From the NCBI RefSeq assembly GCF_003313325.1, contig NZ_QMHQ01000003.1, forward strand, positions 62,001 through 126,000: a stretch of 64,000 bases of DNA, given 5' to 3'. Source of the DNA: Pedobacter namyangjuensis. GTDB lineage: Bacteria > Bacteroidota > Bacteroidia > Sphingobacteriales > Sphingobacteriaceae. The position numbers and the translations under genes were made by a program. Within the stretch, counting starts at the first letter, position 1. Every line of letters starts with the position of its first letter. Below the pieces are notes generated by a model. It did not search any database. It saw only the letters and a list, made by a program, of their open reading frames with translations, and was not told where the DNA came from. Shown here one piece after another: positions 54,271 to 63,688 of the stretch.

Positions 54271-54897
54271 TTAATTCGAATTTAACAACTCCTGAAATTG
54301 TTCTACAAGTTGGCCAACGTGAAAGCCATCCATTAAAGCGTGATTTACGTGTACGGAAAATGGCAATAACTTTTTTATACCATCTACTTTAACCTTACCA
54401 TACGAGAACTTCGGACAACTATCGTTATAAGAATAATTACGAGCATGAGAAAGCGACGTAAAGCTTAGCCAAGGCAATGCCGAACAATGAATAACATTCT
54501 CTCCTGCCCCAGCAAAAATCAACCCACTCGATTTTTGCACTTTAGCGATGGCTTCCTGCGCATTTTCAGAAAATTTGGCAAAGTCTTTATCGTAGTTTAT
54601 GTAACTAAAACCAAATGTGCCATCTGCCCGGGTTATGACGGCAGATGCATCTACCTGATCATATTCCCAAACTTCATTATCAATAATTCGGTACTTAAAG
54701 GGGGTAATTTCATTTGCTGCCACAAGAGATTTATGCAAATAATACAGAAAGAAAGAAGCTCCTATTTCTTTTGCTTTTTTGTAGGCCAAAGTACAATCAA
54801 CATCGACACAAATTCCAAAAAAAGGCTCTTCGAAACTATTAAAAAAATTGAAATGGTCTCTCCTGTTCCAAGTAGTTATATCAAGTTTCTTTCTCAT
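54271..54897 (-). CDS. Chloramphenicol acetyltransferase (CatA)-like acyltransferase
   Basis: A 208-residue cytoplasmic protein with the CatA fold. The start ITTWNRRDHFNFFNSFEEPFF matches the conserved W-x-R-x-x-x-F-x-F. SASVITRADGTFGFSYINY lies near 88 and the catalytic motif HVNHALMDGFHVGQLVE near 184-200, with H-x-x-x-D-G intact. The first His of the classic HHAVCDG is Asn here. It overlaps the HAD gene by 4 bp (ATGA). Many Bacteroidota homologues are of unknown substrate, so resistance should not be assumed. Confidence 0.85.
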   Translation of the reverse strand: MRKKLDITTWNRRDHFNFFNSFEEPFFGICVDVDCTLAYKKAKEIGASFFLYYLHKSLVAANEITPFKYRIIDNEVWEYDQVDASAVITRADGTFGFSYINYDKDFAKFSENAQEAIAKVQKSSGLIFAGAGENVIHCSALPWLSFTSLSHARNYSYNDSCPKFSYGKVKVDGIKKLLPFSVHVNHALMDGFHVGQLVEQFQELLNSN

Positions 54898-55592
54898 TCT
54901 CCAATTAACTTTGGTAAAATATCTGCCAAAGCAGTCATTTGGTAAAAATTGTTATGTACAATTTCGTCTTCCACGTGTTCGTGCAACCAAGTAGTATGGA
55001 AAGGTATGTGTATCGCATTTCCGCCAATTGCCAAAACTGGCAACACATCAGATTTTAACGAATTTCCAATCATTAAAAACTCATTTACAGGGCAATCTAA
55101 ATGTTTAACCAACTTTTCGTAATCCGATTCCTGCTTGTCGCTCATAATTTCAATGTGATGAAAATAATGATGTAATCCAGATTTCTTAAGCTTTCTTTCT
55201 TGATCAAGCAAATCACCTTTGGTGGCTACAACGAGCCTATACTTACCGTATAATTTTTTTAAAACTTCTTCTACGCCTGGTAGCAACTCAACTGGCTTAT
55301 CAAACATTTCTTTTCCGATAGCTAAGGCACGTTCAAACAGTTCTGGCGTAGCTTTATGTTCTGTTACGGTTAAAATAGTCTCAATCATGCTTAGCATAAA
55401 GCCTTTAATTCCGTAACCATAAAGCGCCAAATTTCTAATTTCTGTTTCAAACAAAATCGTCATTACCTGCGATTCGCTTTCATAAGCTGCTAAAAGTCTG
55501 CTAAATTTTTGTTCGCTTTCTCTAAAAAAAGGTTCGTTTACCCATAAGGTGTCATCTGCATCAAAGGCAATTACGCTAATTCTATTTTTCAT
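54894..55592 (-). CDS. HAD-superfamily hydrolase
   Basis: A 232-residue cytoplasmic phosphatase-like protein. Motif I is FDADDTLW (nucleophile Asp about 10, in the D-x-D-D-T form), motif II/III is VVATKGDLLDQERKLKKSGL near 123 with Thr and Lys, and motif IV is FLMIGNSLKSDVLP near 170-182. The helical cap lies between. The substrate is unknown; homologues include small-metabolite phosphatases. It is translationally coupled to the downstream CatA-like gene. Confidence 0.9.
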   Translation of the reverse strand: MKNRISVIAFDADDTLWVNEPFFRESEQKFSRLLAAYESESQVMTILFETEIRNLALYGYGIKGFMLSMIETILTVTEHKATPELFERALAIGKEMFDKPVELLPGVEEVLKKLYGKYRLVVATKGDLLDQERKLKKSGLHHYFHHIEIMSDKQESDYEKLVKHLDCPVNEFLMIGNSLKSDVLPVLAIGGNAIHIPFHTTWLHEHVEDEIVHNNFYQMTALADILPKLIGE

Positions 55593-55612
55593 TCTATTTT
55601 TACCGTGTAAGG

Positions 55613-55620
55613 CAAAAGTA
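55613..55620 (-). promoter_or_regulatory. -7 box upstream of the HAD gene
   Basis: TACTTTTG matches TAnnTTTG and lies 20 bp before the HAD ATG at 55592. No convincing -33 TTTG is visible. Confidence 0.4.
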
Positions 55621-55862
55621 AGTTATTCAGGCTTTTTATTTAAGAACATTCGTTCCATCAAAAATGCAAAGAAAAACAAAGGCCTGTTAAACTTTATAGA
55701 AAACCTTAACGGCTTGAAAATATTAAAATAAAAACCTCTGCGCAAAGCGATAAATTATTTATCAGCAATTATAAAAAAACAGAACTTTTCACATTACCGA
55801 AGATGAAACAATGGCATATTCATACATTTCTGTTTGAATCTTCAGTTGGATCTTGAAAAGAA

Positions 55863-57269
55863 TTAGGGGGCTTTAACTTCCCAATTATCGGTTCTAAACG
55901 GTCCTATTGGCAAACCTTCAACGTTGTACAAATTTCCGAACGACTCATCTCTAAATGCATATCTCACCGCAACCGGATTTTTTACTTTTTCACTAGTAAC
56001 CACAACTGTTTTACCAACTATTACTGCTTGTGCTTCTACAAAAATTTTATCTTCGCCTGCCAACTCAAAAGAGATCAGTTTTTGGTTATTTGAAGTTAAA
56101 CCCAAAGGGATATTATCAAAGTTGACAACCGCTTTATCTCCAGTGATTTTCAAAGATTTATACTCTGGACCAGCTACTGCAAGTCCTTCTTTGTTATAAT
56201 TTTTTGCCAGTGCCCAATAAACCAAACGTTTACTAATAGTTGTTTTATCTGGCGGATGTATAGTAGTATGGCTACCAACATCTACGCTAACTACCATTCC
56301 AGAGTTAGGTATAATCGCCATGGCCCGAGCTTGTGCTTCATACAATAAAGGGATGTTTTCTTTTACATCTTTGTATTTGTTTGGCGCAATTTGAACATAA
56401 TAGAATGGCCACTCTCCAATGCCCCATAGTTTTCGCCAATCTGCAACCATAGCAGCCATCTTCTTATCGTAAGTTAATGGATTAAAACGGTTGTTTTCGC
56501 CTTGATACCATAACACTCCTTTAATTTGGTAACCTATAATTGGATTTACCATGGCGTTAAATAAAACAGCTGGATCGTTTTTGGTGATTTTACCCACTGC
56601 AGAAGGAACTTTGTAATCGTTAAAATCCGCCAGACTGCTTTTGGTCATCCAAGCTTCGATATCAGTACCTCCGTAAGCTGCCTGTATAATGCCAACCGGA
56701 ACACCTAATTTTTGTTGCAGCATCCTGGCAAACTGATAACCGATAGCACTAAATTCTTTAACTGTGCTTGCTGTTGTATGTTCCCATTTTGCATTCAGTG
56801 TATCCAATTTTTCTCTGCTCATGTTTTTAGGAATTCTAAAAAGCCGAACTCCGGGAACCTCGGCATCTAATAAAATGTCTGCAGAATTTAAAATAGGTTG
56901 GTTAGCAAAACCTTTTACAGGCATTTCCATGTTCGATTGACCAGAGCATAGCCACACCTCACCTACTAGCACATCAGTTAAAACCGACTTGGCGCCATCG
57001 TTAAAAGTTACTTGAAATGGGCCGCCTGCACTTGGCATAGCAATTTTAGCCTGCCATTTACCAGTTACGTCAACTTTAATTGTGTAGTTTTTTTTATCCC
57101 ACGAAGTGGAAATTATTAAACTGGCATTTCTGTTTGCCATGCCCCAAAACTTTACTTGTTGCTTTTGCTGCAACACCATACCACTGCTAAAAACAGCCGG
57201 TAATATAACTTTTGCCTGCAGATTTAAACCTAGAAACAATAAAAAAGCAACTGCTAATCCTTTAAACAT
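55863..57269 (-). CDS. Sialate O-acetylesterase family protein
   Basis: A 468-residue exported SGNH-type esterase (signal peptide about 1-19, ending LQAK). The nucleophile block is EVWLCSGQSNMEMPV near 104-118. Further family blocks are QAAYGGTDIEAWM near 206, GVLWYQGENN near 253 and TTIHPPDKTTISKR near 335 with the catalytic His. It removes acetyl groups from sialic acid, which would unblock sialidase and lyase action. It is the last gene of the sialic-acid operon, 2 bp after the MFS gene. Confidence 0.9.
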   Translation of the reverse strand: MFKGLAVAFLLFLGLNLQAKVILPAVFSSGMVLQQKQQVKFWGMANRNASLIISTSWDKKNYTIKVDVTGKWQAKIAMPSAGGPFQVTFNDGAKSVLTDVLVGEVWLCSGQSNMEMPVKGFANQPILNSADILLDAEVPGVRLFRIPKNMSREKLDTLNAKWEHTTASTVKEFSAIGYQFARMLQQKLGVPVGIIQAAYGGTDIEAWMTKSSLADFNDYKVPSAVGKITKNDPAVLFNAMVNPIIGYQIKGVLWYQGENNRFNPLTYDKKMAAMVADWRKLWGIGEWPFYYVQIAPNKYKDVKENIPLLYEAQARAMAIIPNSGMVVSVDVGSHTTIHPPDKTTISKRLVYWALAKNYNKEGLAVAGPEYKSLKITGDKAVVNFDNIPLGLTSNNQKLISFELAGEDKIFVEAQAVIVGKTVVVTSEKVKNPVAVRYAFRDESFGNLYNVEGLPIGPFRTDNWEVKAP

Positions 57270-57271
57270 AT

Positions 57272-58501
57272 TTAATTCTTTTTTACTTTAACGGCAAACA
57301 AACACCAAGTTGCAATTAACAAAATTACCGCAGCAAATTGATATACAATAGATAAACTTACATCAGCATCTTTTAAGGCGCCGCCAGCATAAACCATCAT
57401 ACCACCAACAATGGTACTTAGAAAATTAAGCACGCCATAACCAGTTGCAATATATCTTGCATCGGCAACTTGACGTAGGATAGGCATTAAATTGGCGTCG
57501 TTAAAACCACGGGCTAATCCAAAAACCATCATAGCTATAATGGCAATAGTCATTACTGTTGTTGATGCCATTAAAAACAGAAAAGGAGCACCCAAAGTAA
57601 AGCCTATTATAAGCATGTACAAACGACCTTTATTATTCTTTCTTGTCCATCTATCTGCCAAAATCCCACCCAAGATAACGCCTATAAATGAACCTATTTG
57701 AATATATCCAGTAGCAGAAAGTCCTGCTTCACCCAGGTTTAGGTTGAAGTGATCTTTTAAAAACGTAGGCAGCCAGCCATTTACCAACCAATTTACCATA
57801 CCTAATATGGCAAAGTAAAATAGCAATACATAAAATGACGAAACATTAAATAAAGCTTTTAGCGCACCTAAAGCAGTAATCTTTTCAGTCGTCGGTATTT
57901 CACTTTTTACTTCTTCAGTAACTGGAGCTTTATAATCTTTCAACAATAAAAGTAATAGCAAAGCATAAGCAACGCCAAATGCACCAAAAATATGAAAACC
58001 AGAACGCCACCCCCACATTTCGGCGATATAACCGCCAACGCCGCCTAGCGCCAAACCTGCATACAGACCGCTCATATGCAAACCTGTAGCTAACGATCGG
58101 GTTTTGCCCCGGTGATAGTCTGTAATTAGAGCCAAACCGGCAGGAATATAGCATGCCTCGCTAATACCCATTAGAAATCTGGTTAATAGCATTTCTTCGA
58201 ATGAGTTTGTGTACCCAGTCCATAGTGTTACTACCGACCAAACCATCACACTAAAAACAATTGTTTTTTTTCTGCTGTATTTATCGGCAATAAACCCTCC
58301 AAAAGGACTGAATATGCCATACGACCAAAGAAAAACAGCAGTGAGCAAGCCAAATTGAGCATCATTTAACGAAAAATCAGCGACAATGGGATCTCTCATT
58401 GAGGTAATAAGAATACGATCTAGATAATTTAGAAAAGCAACAATCCAGAGTAGCGCAACAACTAGCCAAGCATATTTAGAAGTGGAGTTAGATTTTATCA
58501 T
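57272..58501 (-). CDS. MFS transporter, probable sialic acid importer
   Basis: A 409-residue major facilitator with 12 predicted helices and little extra sequence. The start WLVVALLWIVAFLNYLDRILITSMRDPI and the loop GGFIADKYSRKKTI are typical of the acid-sugar transporter branch. Lying between NanM-like and sialate O-acetylesterase genes, its likely substrate is N-acetylneuraminate, as for MFS-type NanT in other Bacteroidota. Specificity is inferred only from context. Confidence 0.82.
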   Translation of the reverse strand: MIKSNSTSKYAWLVVALLWIVAFLNYLDRILITSMRDPIVADFSLNDAQFGLLTAVFLWSYGIFSPFGGFIADKYSRKKTIVFSVMVWSVVTLWTGYTNSFEEMLLTRFLMGISEACYIPAGLALITDYHRGKTRSLATGLHMSGLYAGLALGGVGGYIAEMWGWRSGFHIFGAFGVAYALLLLLLLKDYKAPVTEEVKSEIPTTEKITALGALKALFNVSSFYVLLFYFAILGMVNWLVNGWLPTFLKDHFNLNLGEAGLSATGYIQIGSFIGVILGGILADRWTRKNNKGRLYMLIIGFTLGAPFLFLMASTTVMTIAIIAMMVFGLARGFNDANLMPILRQVADARYIATGYGVLNFLSTIVGGMMVYAGGALKDADVSLSIVYQFAAVILLIATWCLFAVKVKKN

Positions 58502-58508
58502 TTAAAAT

Positions 58509-59600
58509 TTAGTTTTTAGCTGTTTTTGCAATTAAAACATTAGGTGTTCTGGTAGCAGGTCTAACTTCTCCACCCGGCAATACAATATTACCATTCCATA
58601 ATGTTAATGTAGTGGTTACTGGTGCCCAAATACTTGCATTAGGATTTTTAGCCGCATCTTCTTTTTTATTAGTAGCAATAGCTTCAACGTTATTCCAATT
58701 ATTTTTTGATAAGTCGTAAGCTAAAATTTGCTTAGAAAAACCCGGATGGTTTTCCTTCAATTCGGCACCTTTCGGAGCTAGTACACCATCATCGCCACCA
58801 AACACCATTAATTTATTGGCAGTGAAATATGCCGGAGAAGGTGCTGCAGCTACGGCGCTAGGCAAATCTGGTATTTGTTCCCATCCTTTTTGCGGTACGT
58901 ATTTAAAACCGTCTTTCAAATAATGGCGCTGTCCATTTATTAGTTCTACACCACTCAACAGGTAAATTGCTTTTTCATCAGTTCCGGCAACACTTAACAT
59001 TCTTGATTTTCCGGGCCAGCTAGGCAAGGTTTGCCAATTTGCATTTTTGTCTGATAAATCTAAAGCCCAAAAATTGTTTGACGTAGTTTTTGCGTCAGCA
59101 GTAGTAATACCGCCCATTACATATAAAACATCGTTTAACAAAATTGCACATGTATTTGCAATCATATTTGGCAAATCAGGCAAGTTCTTTAATTCTAATT
59201 TTCCTTCTTTATAGTTTAATTTATAAACCTGTTTCTGATGCCCATTCTCATTACTTCCACCTAAAATAATTAATGAATTTTTCCAGTTTACAGATGCGCC
59301 ATAGCCCAGTTTTAGCGGTAATTTTTCTGATGTAATCCAATTACTATTTTCAGCTGTAAGTATAAAAACCTGATCTGTCCACGCTTTTTTACTACCCGTC
59401 CATGGTGCACCACCATCTGGAAAATTGGCACCCCCGGCAACTATTAAAGCGCCATTGGCTACGCCGGCAAAAGAGCCAGCGAAACCAATTTTATCTGGAA
59501 GATTTGGTAATTTACTCCATTCCAAACCATCTTTTTTTTCAGGCGCAACACAACCAATTATCGATATACTCATTATTAAAATCAGGATAATATTTTTCAT
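58509..59600 (-). CDS. N-acetylneuraminate epimerase-like kelch protein (NanM-like)
   Basis: A 363-residue lipoprotein (LIMSISIIGC, Cys near 17) built of kelch repeats forming a six-bladed propeller. GGANFPDGGAPW near 57-68 is the NanM/cyclically permuted mutarotase signature, and GGSNENG, VMGGITT and VFGGDDGVLAP mark further blades. It equilibrates alpha- and beta-N-acetylneuraminate released by sialidases. Lipidation would put it in the periplasm or at the outer membrane. It shares one base (TAATG) with the PKD-LamG gene. Confidence 0.88.
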   Translation of the reverse strand: MKNIILILIMSISIIGCVAPEKKDGLEWSKLPNLPDKIGFAGSFAGVANGALIVAGGANFPDGGAPWTGSKKAWTDQVFILTAENSNWITSEKLPLKLGYGASVNWKNSLIILGGSNENGHQKQVYKLNYKEGKLELKNLPDLPNMIANTCAILLNDVLYVMGGITTADAKTTSNNFWALDLSDKNANWQTLPSWPGKSRMLSVAGTDEKAIYLLSGVELINGQRHYLKDGFKYVPQKGWEQIPDLPSAVAAAPSPAYFTANKLMVFGGDDGVLAPKGAELKENHPGFSKQILAYDLSKNNWNNVEAIATNKKEDAAKNPNASIWAPVTTTLTLWNGNIVLPGGEVRPATRTPNVLIAKTAKN

Positions 59601-61102
59601 TATAAATTTTTAAGCGCCGTAACCTCCGCTTGGGTTAATGCTTTTTTGTAGATAATCAAATCATCTATCAAGCCATTAAATCTGTTTGTAAACCCAGTTG
59701 CTGTTTCTTGCATGCCGATTTTGAAAAGACCTTCGTTAGAGGTTGTTTTTACACCAACGGTAGAACTTCTGTCAGTTACTTTTACTCCGTCAATATAAAT
59801 TGTTGTAATTAACCCTTGCCTGGTGGTTACAATATGGTGCCAAGCATTGTTATTAGTTTCTGCTACGGAACCATTTGCTGCAGATGTTAGGTTTATCGTT
59901 GAACCTCCTGCCGCGTCTTCAGTAGAAAATGATGTTAAATTAGTAGCTGTACCTCTAATCCTAACCCATGTTTGATTATCACCACTACCTTTACCACCAC
60001 TTTCTTGCCACACCATTGCACTGGCTGTAGTTGCAGTTTTTATCCAAACAGAAACCGAGTAGTCTCCCGTTCCGAAATTCATGGCAGGATTATCTGCTAC
60101 CGTAAAGCCTCCCGTACTGCCAAAACCACCTGTTCTGCCTACTAAATTGTTTCTATCGGCACTATCAAACGCCACTGTACCAAATGGCGTTGAGATTAAT
60201 TTCGATGGACCTGCATCGTTAATACTCCCGTCTAATGGATAAAATGCGGTTAAACCACTGCCTGGAACCACTACTATATAGCCGCTTCTCTCTACAGTTG
60301 ATGATTTTGCAGTATTTGAAGCCACAAGCTTAATCTTATACCTACCGGCATTTGCATAGGTAACTGTAGGGTTTTGCTGTGTAGAAGTACTTGTTGTTGC
60401 GCCTTCGAATGTCCAATTCCAAGCAGTTGCTGTACCTACCGATTTATCGCTAAACTTAATGCTGCCGCCAGTATAAGTCGCATTAAAATCACTGGTAAAA
60501 TCTGCCTCAACAGATGTAATATCTAACACGCTAATTAAATTATTTTTTATCACCGTGGCCGATCCTTTCGGATTGCTTGCCACTAAAGTAACCGAATAAA
60601 CTCCCGGAACTGTAAATTTTACTGCTGGATTTTGCTGATCAGAATTGATTACGGTAGTACCTGATTTAAATTCCCAAGCCCATTTCGTTGGCATACCCGC
60701 ACTAGCATCAGTAAATGTAACGGTTTCATCTTGTTTTATAGCAGTTGAACTTACCGTAAAATCTGCAGTAACGTCTCTATAATCAACCGTTATAAATCCA
60801 GTTTTTCTCTCGATAGCGGATGTTTTTGAATTTTTTATTTCTAAAGTAACTGCATAAGTTCCGGGTTGGTTGTAAATTACTGTTGGACCAGACAAGTCTG
60901 ATTTTGCCGGAGAGCCACCTTCAAACTCCCAGCTCCAAGATGAAGGTTGTCCAGAAGATTGGTCTACAAAAGTAACGCTTTCTCCAGCTAAAATCTTTTG
61001 CGAAGCAACTGTAAATTCTGGCTTAATTGCCGTTAACTCTTCTTTCTCGCAACCCATTAAGGCTACAAATAAGATAAATATTGGTAAAAGTTTAAGTTTC
61101 AT
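59600..61102 (-). CDS. Lipoprotein with three PKD domains and a LamG domain
   Basis: A 500-residue lipoprotein (IFILFVALMGC, Cys near 18). PKD domains lie at about 28-108, 112-192 and 196-280, each with the W-x-W-E/T-F core (SSWSWEFEGG, TKWAWEFKSG, TAWNWTFEGA) and a Y-x-V/I-x-L end. A LamG/concanavalin-like domain covers about 288-500 (FYPLDGSINDAG, YSVSVWIKT). There is no catalytic motif. Inside the sialic-acid operon it is a good candidate for a cell-surface sialoglycan-binding protein, by analogy with the binding proteins of Sus-like systems. This is inference. Confidence 0.85.
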   Translation of the reverse strand: MKLKLLPIFILFVALMGCEKEELTAIKPEFTVASQKILAGESVTFVDQSSGQPSSWSWEFEGGSPAKSDLSGPTVIYNQPGTYAVTLEIKNSKTSAIERKTGFITVDYRDVTADFTVSSTAIKQDETVTFTDASAGMPTKWAWEFKSGTTVINSDQQNPAVKFTVPGVYSVTLVASNPKGSATVIKNNLISVLDITSVEADFTSDFNATYTGGSIKFSDKSVGTATAWNWTFEGATTSTSTQQNPTVTYANAGRYKIKLVASNTAKSSTVERSGYIVVVPGSGLTAFYPLDGSINDAGPSKLISTPFGTVAFDSADRNNLVGRTGGFGSTGGFTVADNPAMNFGTGDYSVSVWIKTATTASAMVWQESGGKGSGDNQTWVRIRGTATNLTSFSTEDAAGGSTINLTSAANGSVAETNNNAWHHIVTTRQGLITTIYIDGVKVTDRSSTVGVKTTSNEGLFKIGMQETATGFTNRFNGLIDDLIIYKKALTQAEVTALKNL

Positions 61103-61106
61103 AATT

Positions 61107-62033
61107 TTAATTTTCTAAAACACCTACACTATTAATGATATTAAAAAAACCTATTTCATCTAAAGACGATTTGAATTGTTGTTCTTGATCGCTGGTAAGT
61201 GCTACTAGCGGTAACCTACAAGTACCCAATTCGAAACCTTCCATTTTCATAATGGCTCTTTGCGCAGGTATAGGTGGATATTTAACCAACTCACGCACCA
61301 TATTTACAGAATTTAATTGCATAGTTGCAGCCTCCTTATGTTTGCCTTGCTCAAATAATTGCATCACTTTTAAATAAATAGGCGCAGCAAAAGTATAGGT
61401 GCTCCCTATTGCGCCCTGTGCACCTACCGATAATGCTGGCAAAAGCATTTCATCAAAACCGAACAAGATGTCAAATTTTCCGCCCTTGTAATTTAGGCAT
61501 GCCTGATATTCGTGCAATGTTGAGGCAGTGTATTTAATTCCCGCAAGTGTTGGGATTGCTTCTTCTGCTTGCGAAAGAAAATCGATCATATCCAAAGCCA
61601 CACCTGTTAAAGTTGGAATGTTATAGTAATAGAATGGTGTATTTGGCGCAGCGGATGCAATTTGCGCCATGCTTTGTACCAGATTCTTAACAGAAGAAGG
61701 TTTAAAATAAAACGCTGCTACAGAGGAGATCGCATCCGCACCTATTTTTTCTGCATGACTCGCCAACTTTCTGCATTCTGCAATAGAACTGTGCCCAACA
61801 TGTACCAATACCAATATTCTCTTATTGGCAGCGCTAACATAAGCCTCTGCAATCTGCATGCGTTCATCTATTGTTAGGTTCGGCCCTTCGCCATTTGTGC
61901 CGCAGATAAACACGCCCGATAAACCATCGTTTACCATTTTCTCTACAATTGCCGGAATGATATCCAAATTGATGCTTCCGTCTTTATGATAAGCAGCAAA
62001 AGTTGCTGCAATTAATCCTTTTATTTTGTTCAT
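61107..62033 (-). CDS. nanA: N-acetylneuraminate lyase (DapA/NanA family)
   Basis: A 308-residue class I aldolase splitting N-acetylneuraminate into N-acetylmannosamine and pyruvate. The carboxylate-binding motif is CGTNGEGPNLT near 44-54, the catalytic Tyr is in PFYYYNIPTLTG near 136, and the Schiff-base Lys is in LAGIKYTASTL near 165. The family is broad (DapA, NanA, others), but the neighbouring sialidase and NanM-like genes support NanA. No NanE or N-acetylmannosamine kinase is visible in the window. Confidence 0.88.
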   Translation of the reverse strand: MNKIKGLIAATFAAYHKDGSINLDIIPAIVEKMVNDGLSGVFICGTNGEGPNLTIDERMQIAEAYVSAANKRILVLVHVGHSSIAECRKLASHAEKIGADAISSVAAFYFKPSSVKNLVQSMAQIASAAPNTPFYYYNIPTLTGVALDMIDFLSQAEEAIPTLAGIKYTASTLHEYQACLNYKGGKFDILFGFDEMLLPALSVGAQGAIGSTYTFAAPIYLKVMQLFEQGKHKEAATMQLNSVNMVRELVKYPPIPAQRAIMKMEGFELGTCRLPLVALTSDQEQQFKSSLDEIGFFNIINSVGVLEN

Positions 62034-62044
62034 TTCCTTTAATT

Positions 62045-63682
62045 CTAGTTGTTAACGAGGTCTTTTATTTTAATGGTTTGAAAAACCAAATCTGCCTGAC
62101 TACTTTCGTACAGCACCCCTATTGTTTCGTTGTCTATTGATGTCATGCATGAATATCCTCTGCCTTTCCATTCATCCAGCAATACTTTGCTCTGCCAAGT
62201 TTTACCATCATCTTTACTAGCTTTAACGGTTATAAAGTTTCTTGCTATTTTAGAGTTTGGATTACAAAACAGTAATACAGAAGACTTTTTTCCGGCTAAT
62301 GTATAGTCATGCCTAATGATGCTTGCCATGCAGGTTGGCTCTTGCAGTGCTTTATGCGAAGTTTCGTGTTCTTTCCAAGTTTGGCCTAAATCTGTTGTTA
62401 CAGCTATTGCCCTCCCATTGTTGCTACTAGTATCTGTGCGATTAGCGTTGGCTCGCATATTTAACATAATGCTACCATCTGTTAATTCTACAGCCATGTT
62501 TTCTGTTGTTTCTTCAGTTACCGCAGCATTGCTAGTTTGCCAAGTTTTACCACTGTCTTTACTATAAGTGATATTTGAAAAAGGTTTTCCTTTTGCATCT
62601 CTACCTTGCGTTGGAAAAACTAAGGTTCCATCCTTAAGGGTAATCCCTTGACCAGGAGCAGGTGCCCAAAGCCACCATTCTTCCTTTTTAGCCATTTTGG
62701 TTAGGTTAACAGGTTTGCCCCAGGTTTTTCCGTTATCGGTACTTTTTACAATTAAAAACTGGGCTGTTTGCTTAACATCAAATCCGGGTTGAGAACCCTT
62801 GGTTTTCCATTGATGGTTCCAATCTTCGCTTTTTTCTGTTAAACCTTCTACCCAAACGCCCTTTTCGTTAATTACTCCGTACATCCACAACCCAGCCACA
62901 TAAATGTCGCCCGAGTTTTTGTCGACCAAAATACAAGCATCAGAAACACCATTGAATTTTTGCGGCAAACCGCCCCATTCGCCCATGTCCAATACCACCT
63001 GCATTGGCAGCCAAGTTTTTCCTTTATCTGTACTTCTTGATAAGCCAATATCAATATGTCCTTGCAAATCTCTGGCAACGGTGTATCTTGCATCGTAAAT
63101 TGCGAGCAAACTACCATCTTTCGCAGTTGCCAATCCAGGTATGCGGTGGCTTAAAACATTATCTTGATTTTTTTGTCGCAAAGCGATTGCTATAGCTTGT
63201 TTAATAGGTTGAGGTGTATTCGGCTTAACTTGTTTTCCACCAACATTAACATCAGCTATGCTTAAATTTAAATGATGTTGCAAATCTGCTGTTTCTTTTA
63301 GTTTTAAGGCTAACCAGAAATAGTTTTTACCTTCTTTTAAGGCAAGCTTCCCTGTCAACTTTAATTGTTTATTTTTTTTAGGCATAGCCGATGAAAAAAC
63401 AGTTGCTTTCTCGAGCTTAGCATCTGTTACAAAAGCGCTATCCTGATTTAGTGCCAAAAGCTGAATGCTCTCTACATCTTCTACATTCTGTGGAATATTA
63501 ACAGTAACTCCGTTTAATTCACTACCGGAATTTGAAATTTCTATTGCTAAACGTAAAACGGGATTTATTTTCTTCCCCTTTAAAAGCGGCAATTGATATT
63601 TTTGTTGCGTTGCTGTCTGTGCTACAACTTTAGAAAAAAAGAAGCTTAAACAGACAAAGGCTAGTATTTTAATCTTTCTCAT
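62045..63682 (-). CDS. Exo-alpha-sialidase, GH33
   Basis: A 545-residue exported sialidase (signal peptide about 1-21, ending VVAQ). An N-terminal beta-sandwich lies at about 30-165 and a six-bladed propeller follows. The Arg-triad motif is HRIPGLATAKDGSL near 181 (FRIP variant), with YDARY near 198. Five Asp-boxes are visible (STDKGKTW, STDNGKTW, SKDSGKTW, TTDLGQTW, SKDDGKTW). A late GYSCMTSIDNETIGVLYES near 510 holds the nucleophile Tyr region. It releases terminal sialic acid from glycans. It starts 6 bp after another sialidase gene. Confidence 0.93.
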   Translation of the reverse strand: MRKIKILAFVCLSFFFSKVVAQTATQQKYQLPLLKGKKINPVLRLAIEISNSGSELNGVTVNIPQNVEDVESIQLLALNQDSAFVTDAKLEKATVFSSAMPKKNKQLKLTGKLALKEGKNYFWLALKLKETADLQHHLNLSIADVNVGGKQVKPNTPQPIKQAIAIALRQKNQDNVLSHRIPGLATAKDGSLLAIYDARYTVARDLQGHIDIGLSRSTDKGKTWLPMQVVLDMGEWGGLPQKFNGVSDACILVDKNSGDIYVAGLWMYGVINEKGVWVEGLTEKSEDWNHQWKTKGSQPGFDVKQTAQFLIVKSTDNGKTWGKPVNLTKMAKKEEWWLWAPAPGQGITLKDGTLVFPTQGRDAKGKPFSNITYSKDSGKTWQTSNAAVTEETTENMAVELTDGSIMLNMRANANRTDTSSNNGRAIAVTTDLGQTWKEHETSHKALQEPTCMASIIRHDYTLAGKKSSVLLFCNPNSKIARNFITVKASKDDGKTWQSKVLLDEWKGRGYSCMTSIDNETIGVLYESSQADLVFQTIKIKDLVNN

Positions 63683-63688
63683 CCTAGT

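Noticed and set aside
54271..54897. Calling the CatA-like gene a chloramphenicol resistance gene
   Set aside because: There is no mobile element around it, the motif deviates from classic CatA at one His, and it is coupled to a HAD gene. The family has many non-resistance members.
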